From positions 1 to 63,021 of the forward strand of contig JAZTZP010000133.1 in assembly GCA_045637525.1 (NCBI GenBank): 63,021 nucleotides of DNA. Reading direction: 5' to 3'. Shown here piece after piece: positions 7,710 through 15,922 of this stretch. The position numbers and the translations under genes were made by a program. Origin of the DNA: JAZTZP01 sp045637525 (GTDB taxonomy: Bacteria; Bacillota; Clostridia; UBA1381). Numbering within the stretch: the first letter of the stretch is position 1; every line of letters begins with the position of its first letter. Below the pieces are notes generated by a model. That model saw only the letters and a program-made list of their open reading frames with translations, had not been told where the DNA came from and made no database searches.

Positions 7710-9962
7710 CTAACAACACTTAATTACATACTCACCCGAACAAACTTCTTTTGAAGAAGCTCCGTCTTCAAATATAAATCCATCCTCTAAATATGCCGTT
7801 GCCTTTATTTTCTCCGGTATCTCTACCGAAAGTATTATGCTGTCACCTTTTTTCTCCCATGAAGAAACAATTTTTCCGTCAGGAGCTGTGTAATAGCCTT
7901 CCGCACTGTTAAGTGCTGTCACAAAAGACGGCTTAATATCTACTTTTCTAATGTCGTTACCCGATGGGTTAAACTGTATTCCGGCAAGGCACTTTATAAA
8001 CCATGCGCTTATATCGCCCCAGAAATGATGATTTGCCGAATCGAAGCGGTCAGGAAGAAAACTTTCCCATAACGTTGTGGCACCTCTTTCAATCCAGTTT
8101 CCGTAAGACGGGAAGTCCGGTCTTGTAATCATCCAAAACGCAAGATCACTGTAACCAAACCGGGAAAGCACATGAAAAATCACTCGTCCGCCCAAAACAC
8201 CCACGTCAATATGGTCATCAGCCTCATGAACAAACTCCAAAAGACGTGCAACCGCCGTTTCCGATTCTTCAGGCGTAAATACTCCATAATAAATGCACAT
8301 CGCCTGACTTGTCTGGCAGCTTCCTTTAGCTGTCATAGTGCTGTAATCAATCAAATTATCACGTATTGCATTTTTAAACCCTGTCGCAATTGTCTTTGCA
8401 AAATCACGCTGTACCGTCATTCCTACTGCATCGAACATAAATGCCATCTTCTCTGCAATATCCATCGACATAACAGAATCGGTGAGTTCAAGCGGTGCTT
8501 TTATACCGTCGCTCCCCGAATTGCCGGCCGGGCACCAGTCTCCGAGTCCTATATGTATTAAGCCTTTCTCATCTGCTCTTGTTGTGAGGTAATGTAAATA
8601 TGCCATAGCAGCATGTGCAGACTCTTTTATCATATCCGTTTCACCACGATAAACATATACATAATAAGGAAGATATGCCAAAATGCAGTCCCACGCAGGG
8701 CCATTTCCCCAATCAAATCCCCAGCCGCCTGTCGGTACAATTCCGGGCAATGCTCCTTTTTCGTTTTGTGCCTTGCAAATATTTCTAAGCCACTCTCTGT
8801 AACTTACTTCAGGATTAAAATTTAAAAGCATATGTTCGCATGAAAGTGCCGCATCAGCTGTCCATCCGTTCTTTTCACGCTGCGGACAATCAGTCGGGAA
8901 ATAGTGGAAATTTGAAATGTCGCTTCTGCGTGTGATTTCCTGCAATTTATTTACCGTTTCATCAGAACACTTAAATCCGCCGCGTGATTTTAAGTCTGAA
9001 TGAATAACAACATATCTTAGCAAATCGGAAGTTGCCTGTTCCGCAGTAATACCGCTTACCTTTACATAGCGAAAACCATGGTATGTAAAGGTCGGAGTAT
9101 ATATTTCATTTCCATCACCCTTGCATACATATGTATCTTTATGAACTATTTCCTTATCCCGCTCCCAGTGCTCTCTTACAAACCAGATGTTTTCCAAAAA
9201 CATTTTACCGTCTTTTAATATCTCAAAGTGCTGCAGTTCAACCTTCTGACCTTTTGCACCGTTAATACTGAGCCGGCATATACCTGCATTATTAATACCG
9301 AAATCATAGATATATCCGTCATCATCTTTAATAATTTCAACCGGCTTTAATTCAGTTTCTTTTATAATAGGTTCTGCCGTACACAGGCGCAGTTCACCTC
9401 TCGGAGGATTTGTCTCAATCACATTTCCCCATGCCGAATCGTCAAAGCCTGTGTCATTCCAACCCGGAATTTCAAACCCGGCATCATAATATTCACCAAA
9501 ACGGTAATCATCATGTCTTATCGGAGACTCATGTGTTTTAAAAGTATTATCGCTTTGTATAACAACATCCTCACCATCTGTATTTTTATACGTCAATTTT
9601 ATGGCAGTCATTGGTGCACTTCTAAAAGGTGCCTTGTCAAATTCCCATATATGACCGCCGGGATTATTCTGAAACCCATTTCCAAGCAGTATTCCGATAA
9701 CATTTTCACCGGCACTCACCGGAACATCATACTCATCAAAATAAATATAATCATCCGTATTTGAAATATACGGAGCCAAAAATCCCTTTGTATATCTCTT
9801 TCCGTTAAAATAAAGCTCATAAAAACCACACGCAGCAATTACAACCTTTGCAACTGTATCAACATCAGAAACAAAACTTTTCCTGATATAAGGCGCAGGC
9901 ACACTTTTTTCAAATGTGTTATATTCATCTGTCGCTTTAATAAATTTTCCTATGTACTCCAT
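7710..9962 (-). CDS. Alpha-L-rhamnosidase, GH78
   Basis: About 750 residues, no signal peptide, so cytoplasmic. It has an N-terminal beta-sandwich region (about 15-190) and an (alpha/alpha)6 barrel with the GH78 signature TDCPQREKNGWTADA around residue 355, which carries the conserved acidic residues. The GATTLWE motif further on carries the second catalytic glutamate. It cleaves terminal L-rhamnose from imported oligosaccharides or glycosides. AGGTG sits 7 nt before ATG 9962, preferred over an in-frame GTG at 9971. It has its own promoter and is convergent with the GRE operon, so rhamnose is one possible source for that pathway; this link is proximity only. Confidence 0.9.
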   Translation of the reverse strand: MEYIGKFIKATDEYNTFEKSVPAPYIRKSFVSDVDTVAKVVIAACGFYELYFNGKRYTKGFLAPYISNTDDYIYFDEYDVPVSAGENVIGILLGNGFQNNPGGHIWEFDKAPFRSAPMTAIKLTYKNTDGEDVVIQSDNTFKTHESPIRHDDYRFGEYYDAGFEIPGWNDTGFDDSAWGNVIETNPPRGELRLCTAEPIIKETELKPVEIIKDDDGYIYDFGINNAGICRLSINGAKGQKVELQHFEILKDGKMFLENIWFVREHWERDKEIVHKDTYVCKGDGNEIYTPTFTYHGFRYVKVSGITAEQATSDLLRYVVIHSDLKSRGGFKCSDETVNKLQEITRRSDISNFHYFPTDCPQREKNGWTADAALSCEHMLLNFNPEVSYREWLRNICKAQNEKGALPGIVPTGGWGFDWGNGPAWDCILAYLPYYVYVYRGETDMIKESAHAAMAYLHYLTTRADEKGLIHIGLGDWCPAGNSGSDGIKAPLELTDSVMSMDIAEKMAFMFDAVGMTVQRDFAKTIATGFKNAIRDNLIDYSTMTAKGSCQTSQAMCIYYGVFTPEESETAVARLLEFVHEADDHIDVGVLGGRVIFHVLSRFGYSDLAFWMITRPDFPSYGNWIERGATTLWESFLPDRFDSANHHFWGDISAWFIKCLAGIQFNPSGNDIRKVDIKPSFVTALNSAEGYYTAPDGKIVSSWEKKGDSIILSVEIPEKIKATAYLEDGFIFEDGASSKEVCSGEYVIKCC

Positions 9963-10021
9963 ATTTGTCACCTCATATTTTTATATGTTTCAGCCATATT
10001 ATCAGCCTTCTTCACACCTAC

Positions 10022-10050
10022 ATAATACCACAATATAAATATTTTGTCAA
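10022..10050 (-). promoter_or_regulatory. Sigma-70-type promoter of the rhamnosidase
   Basis: Minus-strand -35 TTGACA (10045-10050), 17-bp spacer, -10 TATTAT (10022-10027), about 60 bp before the rhamnosidase start. Confidence 0.7.
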
Positions 10051-10130
10051 TATATTATATATACATTGTCACGGTTTCTGAATGAGCAAATAAATTGTTA
10101 ACAAGCATATAATTCATATGCTCCCATCCT

Positions 10131-10184
10131 TTTTCAACATCATTCGACATTCTTTATATTGCGACACATAAGGTTTAGATGCAG
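10131..10184 (-). repeat. Junction repeat R1 of the cassette-like array
   Basis: A 54-nt unit that recurs between the genes from 10.1 to 15.9 kb. On the minus strand it reads GCATCTAAACCTTATGTGTC, then GCAATATAAAGAATGTCGAA, then TGATGTTGAAAA. R1 and R2 are nearly identical and bracket the DUF559 unit. Confidence 0.85.
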
Positions 10185-10201
10185 GTCATCTTTAGTCCAA
10201 A

Positions 10202-10648
10202 GCCTCCCTTGCCTAAAGGGAGGTGTCAGTCGCAGACTGACGGAGGGATTCTTTTACTGCAATATCTATGTACTGGCATACTCCCTCAAAATTTCTATTT
10301 ACCTCATTGTTAGGTATTCTAACAACTGTCAGGTTTCTCTGTTCAATTCTTTCTGTTCTGATTTTATCTTTTAATAACCCTTTTTCTTCATAATGTTGTG
10401 AGCCATCAAGTTCAATAATTAACCTTGCACTATGACAATAAAAATCAACTATATAATTATCTATCACTTTTTGTCTTAAAAATCTAACGGGATAATTTTT
10501 CAAAAAATCATACCAAAGATGTCGTTCTTCTTTTGTCATATTCTTTCTCAAAGTTTTTGCATTATTTGTTAAGTCAGTATTATGTTTTCTCTCCATATAT
10601 CCCTCCACCACCTTCGGTGGTCCCCCTCCCATAAGGTCCGGGAGGCTC
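10202..10648 (-). mobile_element. MITE-type element carrying a DUF559 nuclease gene (copy M2)
   Basis: The gene is enclosed by the palindromic repeat arms also seen at 1-240, 48.9-49.27 and 62.86-63.02 kb. The distal arm, 10202-10251, reads CCTCCCTTGCCTAAAGGGAG, a short stem, then GACGGAGGGAT. The promoter-proximal arm, about 10598-10648, reads GAGCCTCCCGGACC, a stem, then GGAGGGATAT on the minus strand. The arms are inverted relative to each other. This copy lacks the outermost ATAAATTATAG ends of the empty copies. It is flanked by direct repeats R1 and R2. Confidence 0.7.
10213..10596 (-). CDS. DUF559-family PD-(D/E)xK nuclease, repeat-associated
   Basis: A 127-residue Vsr-like restriction-fold endonuclease. 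The nuclease core is visible: Asp51 (YIVDFYC), Glu62 and Asp64 (IIELDGSQHYE), Gln67-His68, and the N-terminal MTKEERHLWYDFL helix typical of DUF559. The best start is ATG 10596, served by GGAGGGATAT that belongs to the flanking MITE arm. An upstream in-frame ATG at 10674 lies inside repeat R2 and is rejected. The last ~12 residues (ESLRQSATDTSL) and the stop are encoded by the other MITE arm, so the repeat supplies both ends of the gene. The protein may act on the repeat family itself, but this is inference. Confidence 0.85.
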   Translation of the reverse strand: MERKHNTDLTNNAKTLRKNMTKEERHLWYDFLKNYPVRFLRQKVIDNYIVDFYCHSARLIIELDGSQHYEEKGLLKDKIRTERIEQRNLTVVRIPNNEVNRNFEGVCQYIDIAVKESLRQSATDTSL

Positions 10649-10654
10649 TTTTTT

Positions 10655-10750
10655 ATTTCAACATCATTCGACACTCTTTACTATGCGACACATAAGGTTT
10701 AGATGCAGCCAATTTTTAATGAAAGCTCGTGTAAAGTTAGAACTAAAAAA
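10655..10750 (-). repeat. Junction repeat R2 with left extension
   Basis: 10655-10708 matches R1 with few differences. 10709-10750 adds a part reading TTAGTTCTAACTTTACACGA on the minus strand, which matches the extensions at R5, R6 and R7 (consensus ACTTGACACGA). It begins directly after the stop of the upstream gene at 10752. Confidence 0.8.
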
Positions 10751-10751
10751 T

Positions 10752-11678
10752 TTATTTTGAAAATGATTCTTTGTTGTTGATAATAAATTGGTAACTTAAC
10801 TCCAACAAATCATCTTCGTATTCAAAGAATTCATCATCACATTCATTAAGCAAATTTTCAATTTTTTCTTCATCTTTTTCGTCAACGGGAACTAAAATGT
10901 TCTGCATTTCATCTCTATCTGTAGGAATTTCGTCACCAAATATGCTAACGGCTTTTTTACAAATTTCTGCTGTTTTGACAGCACCAATTTTTTCAAAAGA
11001 AGAAACAAGTTCATTTGTGAAAATCCCATCTGAATTAAAGAAAAACTGTGAAAAACCACCATTATTAACTTCCATTTCAAGTTCATGCGTAATATATAAT
11101 ACCCTCTGTTCTTCATTCAATATTTCCATTTTATCTCCATACTCGCACTTTTCCGCTATGTATTGAGCCATTTCTATTACAAAATTATCTTTTTCGTCAA
11201 CATTCCAAATTTCATTAATTTTCATATCAGTATACTCATTTTGCAAAGCTTTATATTTTATAATTACTGTTGCCGTTTCTCCATCCCAATCTACTTTTGC
11301 ATTTAAACTTTCTGCAACTGCACGAGCAGGAACAAGAGTTCTACTATCTGCTAATTGCGGAGGAACATCTAAAGTAATATCTTCGCCACTCACATTGATG
11401 ACATTATTATCAATTTGCATTATTACAGTAATATCACCTTTGGTTGCGGTTACTGTTTGGGTATCACCATCCCACTCTACACTTGCTCCCATGAATTCAA
11501 ATATTTTTCGCATTGGAACCATTGTTCTGTTATCTATTAACTGCGGCGGGACATCAAAATCCAATTTTTGCCCATCTAGTAAAACTTTTATTTCACTTTC
11601 AGCATTAACTGGTATAGAAAACATACCTATTACCATAACTAAAGTTAAAAACAAACTTACTACCCTCTTACATTTCAT
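10752..11678 (-). CDS. Secreted CuAO-N domain protein fused to a DUF4375/DMP19-like domain
   Basis: 308 residues. A signal peptide ends at about residue 26 (VNA-ES). Residues 30-140 are two copies of the copper amine oxidase N-terminal-like repeat (VPPQLIDNRTMVPMRKIFEF and VPPQLADSRTLVPARAVAES), common in Clostridia cell-surface proteins. The C-terminal half carries the DUF4375 signature (MEVNNGGFSQFFFNSDG). DUF4375 proteins are related to the DNA-mimic DMP19 and are normally cytoplasmic, so a secreted fusion is unusual. The start is set by GGAGGA before ATG 11678. It is one unit of the repeat-delimited array; its function is unknown. Confidence 0.8.
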   Translation of the reverse strand: MKCKRVVSLFLTLVMVIGMFSIPVNAESEIKVLLDGQKLDFDVPPQLIDNRTMVPMRKIFEFMGASVEWDGDTQTVTATKGDITVIMQIDNNVINVSGEDITLDVPPQLADSRTLVPARAVAESLNAKVDWDGETATVIIKYKALQNEYTDMKINEIWNVDEKDNFVIEMAQYIAEKCEYGDKMEILNEEQRVLYITHELEMEVNNGGFSQFFFNSDGIFTNELVSSFEKIGAVKTAEICKKAVSIFGDEIPTDRDEMQNILVPVDEKDEEKIENLLNECDDEFFEYEDDLLELSYQFIINNKESFSK

Positions 11679-11725
11679 TTTTACTTTCCTCCATTTGAAA
11701 TATTATTTTTATTTATATAAAAGTT

Positions 11726-11779
11726 ATTTCGACACTATTCAACATTCCTTATATTGCGAGACATAAGGTTTAGATGCAG
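11726..11779 (-). repeat. Junction repeat R3
   Basis: A copy of the 54-nt unit, with GAATGTTGAATAGTGTCGAA replacing the usual tail. The neighbouring membrane-protein gene ends inside it: the GCATCTAA of the repeat supplies its last two codons and the stop. Confidence 0.8.
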
Positions 11780-12192
11780 TTCTTTTTTTGTTTATAAAAG
11801 CTCACAGCAGCCGCCATAATACAACCAACAGTGCAAGATATTATATATGAAAAAGACATAACTGCCATCAACACCCCCTCACCCAAACTAAATTCCTCAA
11901 ATCCAGTTAAACTTGTATGTATCATCATATCAACTCTCAGAATGTTCCATATAAAAAACAAACAGACGGAAGAAAGGAAACAAATACCCCATGACTTTAA
12001 AAATTCTCTTAAAGAATTTCGTATTAACGAAATAGCAAGTGCAACACCAGGTGCTGCAGGCAAAACATAAAGCATTGCATTTTGAATAATAGAATACTTT
12101 TCGCTGTATTCCCAAATTAACATCAAATGCGATACAAAATAATAAAACACAAGAGAAAGGATTCCTGTTAATATAATTTTTGATTTTTTCAT
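11770..12192 (-). CDS. Small four-helix membrane protein, unknown function
   Basis: 140 residues with about four hydrophobic segments (roughly 7-27, 40-58, 66-85 and 107-132) and short charged loops. No family recognised. AAAGGAG 9 nt before ATG 12192 gives the start; upstream in-frame ATGs fall in repeat R4. The stop codon and the last residues (CI) are encoded by repeat R3. It may be an immunity or accessory membrane protein, given the neighbouring immunity-like gene, but nothing proves this. Confidence 0.7.
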   Translation of the reverse strand: MKKSKIILTGILSLVFYYFVSHLMLIWEYSEKYSIIQNAMLYVLPAAPGVALAISLIRNSLREFLKSWGICFLSSVCLFFIWNILRVDMMIHTSLTGFEEFSLGEGVLMAVMSFSYIISCTVGCIMAAAVSFYKQKKNCI

Positions 12193-12204
12193 TTTCCCTG
12201 CTCC

Positions 12205-12257
12205 TTTCGCCAATATTCGATAATCTTTACATTGCGACACATAAGGTTTAGATGCAG
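12205..12257 (-). repeat. Junction repeat R4
   Basis: A copy of the 54-nt unit with the conserved GCATCTAAACCTTATGTGTC head and a diverged tail (TTATCGAATATTGGCGAAA) running into the next gene's ribosome binding site. Confidence 0.8.
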
Positions 12258-12282
12258 CCTAATTTCAAGGTATGTACAATCT

Positions 12283-12612
12283 TTAAACACTCATTAATGC
12301 AAGATACCAAAATTCATACCAAAACGGAATGGTTAATACAAGAATGAGCATATACGCAATATTTATCCAATACTTTTTACCGGTTTTTATCTTTTTAATG
12401 CTTGATATAATATTTAAAATAATCCCAACAACTATTGCTATTGGTATTACGAAAATAGTATACATAAATAGTCCAGCAATAATATAATCAAAAATATTTG
12501 TAATTCTATAAAGCTTATCTGCAAATATTGCCGTATTTGCAATGCCTAAAAAATTCAATATAATTAATACTACTACAAATTTATCTAATAGAGACATTTT
12601 GCATTTTTTCAT
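12283..12612 (-). CDS. Small three-helix membrane protein, unknown function
   Basis: 109 residues with three hydrophobic segments (about 10-30, 38-68 and 84-106). No family recognised. AAAGGAAG precedes ATG 12612. The longer reading frame from 12645 begins inside repeat R5 (encoding SNDVE, as at the DUF559 unit) and is rejected. It resembles the preceding membrane protein in size and position in the array, but not clearly in sequence. Confidence 0.65.
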   Translation of the reverse strand: MKKCKMSLLDKFVVVLIILNFLGIANTAIFADKLYRITNIFDYIIAGLFMYTIFVIPIAIVVGIILNIISSIKKIKTGKKYWINIAYMLILVLTIPFWYEFWYLALMSV

Positions 12613-12624
12613 TTTAACACTTCC

Positions 12625-12680
12625 TTTTTCAACATCATTCGACATTCTTTATAAAGTTCGTATTAAGTTAGTATTAAAAA
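12625..12680 (-). repeat. Junction repeat R5 (short form)
   Basis: It keeps the tail AAGAATGTCGAATGATGTTG and the leading part TAACTTAATACGAAC but lacks the central GCATCTAAACC block, so it looks like an internally deleted junction. It overlaps the last codons of the upstream gene. Confidence 0.7.
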
Positions 12681-13096
12681 TTTACATCAATATCAGTCAG
12701 GAAATTTTTTATATAATCTTTAATACGTACAAAATCTTCCCTTTTTAACAAAAAACTTAAGATATCTGCATAACACAAATTAAAATGCATTTGCCCACTA
12801 TAACCATTAAACTCAAAACTAAAATCAGGCTCCATTGTATTAAAAAACATCTTTTCTTTTTGATTTGGCAATAATGCTTTCTCTATTTCTTCCACTAATT
12901 CTTTCAACTCAAATGTTGTCATAGATTCTTGCACATAGGAAAATTCTATCTTCTTATGTCCACAATCCTTTTTGACTATCAAATGAACATTCCACCATGG
13001 ATCTGTTTCAATATCCCCCGCTTTATATCTATCCGGCATTGATAAACCAAATTTTATCATTCTTTCACCGGTATTTGATATATCAAGATATTTCAT
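12674..13096 (-). CDS. WapI-like immunity protein candidate
   Basis: 140 residues, cytoplasmic, mixed alpha/beta. The layout WWNVHLIVKKD, then ESMTTFELKELVEEI, then TMEPDFSFEF resembles the WapI-type immunity family, where a Trp-rich strand, a TF/W-EL helix and an EP-(N/D)-FSF strand recur. Such proteins protect against contact-delivered or secreted toxins. No toxin gene lies next to it, so it would be an orphan immunity gene, typical of variable cassette-like regions. AAAGGAG before ATG 13096 gives the start. Assignment is by motif memory only. Confidence 0.5.
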   Translation of the reverse strand: MKYLDISNTGERMIKFGLSMPDRYKAGDIETDPWWNVHLIVKKDCGHKKIEFSYVQESMTTFELKELVEEIEKALLPNQKEKMFFNTMEPDFSFEFNGYSGQMHFNLCYADILSFLLKREDFVRIKDYIKNFLTDIDVNF

Positions 13097-13104
13097 TTTT
13101 TCTC

Positions 13105-13150
13105 CTTTCGACATTCTTCGACATTCTTACTATGCTCGTGTCACGGTAAA
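13105..13150 (-). repeat. Junction repeat R6 (short form)
   Basis: It reads GTGACACGAGCATAGTAAGA then ATGTCGAAGAATGTCGAAAG on the minus strand: the ACACGAGC extension joined to the GAATGTCGAA tail, without the CTAAACC block. Confidence 0.65.
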
Positions 13151-13175
13151 CCCAACCATTTTAAAATATTTTTCT

Positions 13176-14912
13176 TCATACTTCTTTTGTAAGCAACTCA
13201 TAGGTAACGCCATACTTTTGGGCAATATCTCTTGCATAAGACATACCCTCCGGAGGTGCAACCGCTACCTTAAAAGACCGCTCCCCGCCCGTACTTTGCA
13301 CTGTGAGCGACGAAGCTTTAGCATCGGGATTTACCCGATTAAACTCATCAATGTCCATACCAAGCTTGTGCATATGCGTATTGTATATGGTCCTGACCGA
13401 CTTTTTAAGAAGAGCTCTTACAGAATCATTTGCTATGTAGTACCCCTCTTCAAATGAAGTTGTAGAGAAAGATTCATTAAGCAGGCACAAACTTTCCTTA
13501 GTGCATGCATTGTAGTTCTCCTTAAAGCGTATACATTCCTCTCCCAGTCTTCCCAAATCAAGTGTTTTATCTTCGTCTGCCGGAAAATGAGTATAAATAC
13601 AATCAACAGGCTTATAGCTAAACGAAGTTGCGGGAACAAAAATGCCTCCCTGCGCAAGAACATACATAATGCCAACAGCCTGAGTAACAGTCGTCTTTCC
13701 GCCACGGTTTGCACCGGTCAGGATGTAAACTGTATGGTCTTTATCAAAATCAAGATCGTTTGTAACAATATCTTCATTTTTCATGCCGGAAACCGCAAGC
13801 TTGAGGTTGTAAAAACCCTTAGCCTCCATCAGGGAGCCGTCATTATATGTGACATTCGCTTCACAAAAAGTATACCCCTTCGCCATATTTTTTTCAATAA
13901 ACTCAGCAAACCTTATGTAATAAATAAATTCGTCAATCATCTGTGAAATATTCACAACCACAATGTCTGAATATTTGCCGAGTGTGTCACGTAGCTTCTT
14001 CAGCAGCGTATCAAGCATTTTATTTACAATGGTGGAAAGATAAAACGTGGAATTTGCCATTCCGTCACCATCAGCAATTTTTGCTATGGTTTCATTCGAC
14101 ACTCCGCCGCCTGCCATGCCTACCATTCCCACAATACTCATTTTCGCTCTCATACTGACAAACTCAGCCAGTGCGCCGGCGCTTTCTGATATCTTTTCAA
14201 CGGGATGATAATGCATATCTCCGTTCCAGTCTGTTCCGTCCTGTATTTTTTGTTTTGTAGTTATTGCATCTGCAAAATTACTTACTATACCTGATTTCTT
14301 AAAGTATTTGTTATTTATTGAAATAAGCCCCATTCCGGTCGCTTCAAATCTCTCATTTAAGTTTATACCTACTGTCACACTCTTCACTTCCGAAGAATGA
14401 ACTTTAAGAGCAGCAATATCTTTTTTTAATTCACTGAACCCTGCATTGTGGTACAAATTATCAATATATTTTCCAAAACCTATAAGTCCCTCCGACTGAA
14501 CCGGATTTTCTGTAATGCATTCCTTCATTGCCTCTACGCAGGTAATATAGTCGCTGAGCTCATCCATTCTGCGAAGTAAATGACAGATTTCTGTTTTTTC
14601 GTCGCTATTCCTGTGAAACACACCGAAATTACGTATAAATTCAAACTTATCAAAAAGCTCCATCATACGTTTTCTGAGGTTCGGAAATTTTAAAATATCA
14701 CAAAAAACCTGCTGTCTGTATTCTGCCACTTTGGGATCAGATGTCATATTAGAGACTGTATTCATTATCAGTCTGTATTCTTTATCGTCATCGGTCAGGT
14801 TTTTACATAGCATATCAAGCGACAAATCATGAAGGGTTGTTTCCGATAGCTGTTTATATTCCACTCCTTCAAAATCCGGATAAAGAATACTGTATTTAGT
14901 TTTTATTTCCAT
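13176..14912 (-). CDS. MutS-family ATPase (not canonical mismatch-repair MutS)
   Basis: 578 residues. The C-terminal ATPase resembles MutS domain V: Walker A GANRGGKTT near residue 400, AQGGIFVPA after it, and a Walker B of the form LLNESFSTTS, with Asn in place of the usual Asp. The N-terminal ~350 residues are helical lever and core regions; the mismatch-recognition and connector domains of real MutS are absent. GGAAGGTGG precedes ATG 14912. It lies in the repeat-delimited array between an immunity-like gene and a HAD phosphatase, so a housekeeping repair role is doubtful. DNA-structure processing or a defence role is possible, without direct evidence. Confidence 0.8.
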   Translation of the reverse strand: MEIKTKYSILYPDFEGVEYKQLSETTLHDLSLDMLCKNLTDDDKEYRLIMNTVSNMTSDPKVAEYRQQVFCDILKFPNLRKRMMELFDKFEFIRNFGVFHRNSDEKTEICHLLRRMDELSDYITCVEAMKECITENPVQSEGLIGFGKYIDNLYHNAGFSELKKDIAALKVHSSEVKSVTVGINLNERFEATGMGLISINNKYFKKSGIVSNFADAITTKQKIQDGTDWNGDMHYHPVEKISESAGALAEFVSMRAKMSIVGMVGMAGGGVSNETIAKIADGDGMANSTFYLSTIVNKMLDTLLKKLRDTLGKYSDIVVVNISQMIDEFIYYIRFAEFIEKNMAKGYTFCEANVTYNDGSLMEAKGFYNLKLAVSGMKNEDIVTNDLDFDKDHTVYILTGANRGGKTTVTQAVGIMYVLAQGGIFVPATSFSYKPVDCIYTHFPADEDKTLDLGRLGEECIRFKENYNACTKESLCLLNESFSTTSFEEGYYIANDSVRALLKKSVRTIYNTHMHKLGMDIDEFNRVNPDAKASSLTVQSTGGERSFKVAVAPPEGMSYARDIAQKYGVTYELLTKEV

Positions 14913-14949
14913 TTATTCCACCTTCCAAATTCATCCTGAATTTTGTTCT

Positions 14950-15085
14950 GCGATTGAACTTACTTTAATGCGCTTTCGCACAATTCATGCACCGCAAGGT
15001 GCTATTCACGAAATCTTTGATTTCAATTCACGCCAAAAGAAATTCATTGCGGTTCATATAAGGCCGCATATGCTTGTGTCAAGAT
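14950..15085. repeat. Hairpin-rich repeat with diverged junction sequence R8
   Basis: Fills most of the 211-nt gap between the HAD and MutS-like genes. It has a chain of small palindromes: TGCG-cttt-CGCA at 14969-14980, GCACC-gcaa-GGTGC at 14989-15002, GAAATC-ttt-GATTTC at 15010-15024, and GCGG/CCGC at 15049-15067. On the minus strand 15050-15080 reads CTTGACACAAGCATATGCGG then CCTTATATGAACCGCAAT, a diverged form of the array's junction repeat. No coding potential. Confidence 0.55.
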
Positions 15086-15123
15086 AAAACCAAAACATAT
15101 AGTCATTATGTGAAACACAAAGT

Positions 15124-15903
15124 CTATGCACTATATTTTTTTTCGATTATTTCTATCAAATCTCTGATTGCATATTCAGAAGCCTGTTTAATCACCATAT
15201 CAGCAGCATATTTTAATTCATTAACAGCATTACCAACAGCAACTCCAATATCCGCATGGGTAATTAAAGATATATCATTTTCATAATCGCCTATACCTAT
15301 CGAGGTGTGAATATTTCCAATATAATTTTTTATAATCTCAATACTTTTACCTTTAGTTGCTTCCAAAGAATTAAATTCAACCCCCACGCTCCATGACTTT
15401 GATATGAAACTATTACAGAAGAACTTATTGTTTAAAGCAAAAGCTTTAAAACTATCAGCCTCGTCTGCAGAATGAAATGAACACACTATTTTTACAGGCT
15501 TCATATCTCTTATATCGGGAGACAAATTACCCGCATTTTCAAAATTAACTAATTTCGTTTGTCCTGCCGAAAAGTCACATAATGCCCCTTTTAAATGCAG
15601 TTGACTTTTTATTGCATCTACAAAATCACCAATTGTATAATCAAGTCTTTTTTCGTATATAATTCTTTCCTTTTCATAATCATATATTATCCCGCCATTA
15701 CACAAAGCAGCCGGCGCATTCATAACTTTGTTAAGATTACACTCATAAAAATGCGATATCATTCTGCCTGTTGTAAAAGTAAATTTCCCCCCATTATCGG
15801 TAAAGTATTTTACCGCTTTACTATTAACTTCAACTGTATCCGCCCCGGCTCTGAAAGTGCCGTCCAAATCCGAACATATTAAAATCCCATCAAACTTACC
15901 CAT
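15124..15903 (-). CDS. HAD-superfamily phosphatase, Cof type
   Basis: 259 residues, cytoplasmic. Motif I is DLDGT (residues 11-15 region), motif II is a TGR/S segment (FTTGRM), and motif IV is GDYENDISLITHADIGVAVG, so the core is complete. Cof-type HAD proteins dephosphorylate sugar phosphates or cofactors. AGGAG with 7-nt spacing picks ATG 15903 over the in-frame ATG at 15966, which lies in the repeat region. It is preceded by a promoter-like triple TTGACA repeat within junction R7. Confidence 0.85.
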   Translation of the reverse strand: MGKFDGILICSDLDGTFRAGADTVEVNSKAVKYFTDNGGKFTFTTGRMISHFYECNLNKVMNAPAALCNGGIIYDYEKERIIYEKRLDYTIGDFVDAIKSQLHLKGALCDFSAGQTKLVNFENAGNLSPDIRDMKPVKIVCSFHSADEADSFKAFALNNKFFCNSFISKSWSVGVEFNSLEATKGKSIEIIKNYIGNIHTSIGIGDYENDISLITHADIGVAVGNAVNELKYAADMVIKQASEYAIRDLIEIIEKKYSA

Positions 15904-15922
15904 AATATTTCTCCTATTTATT

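Noticed and set aside
10597..10674. Longer N-terminus of the DUF559 protein from ATG 10674
   Set aside because: This stretch is repeat R2 plus the MITE arm; the ribosome binding site and domain boundary fit ATG 10596.
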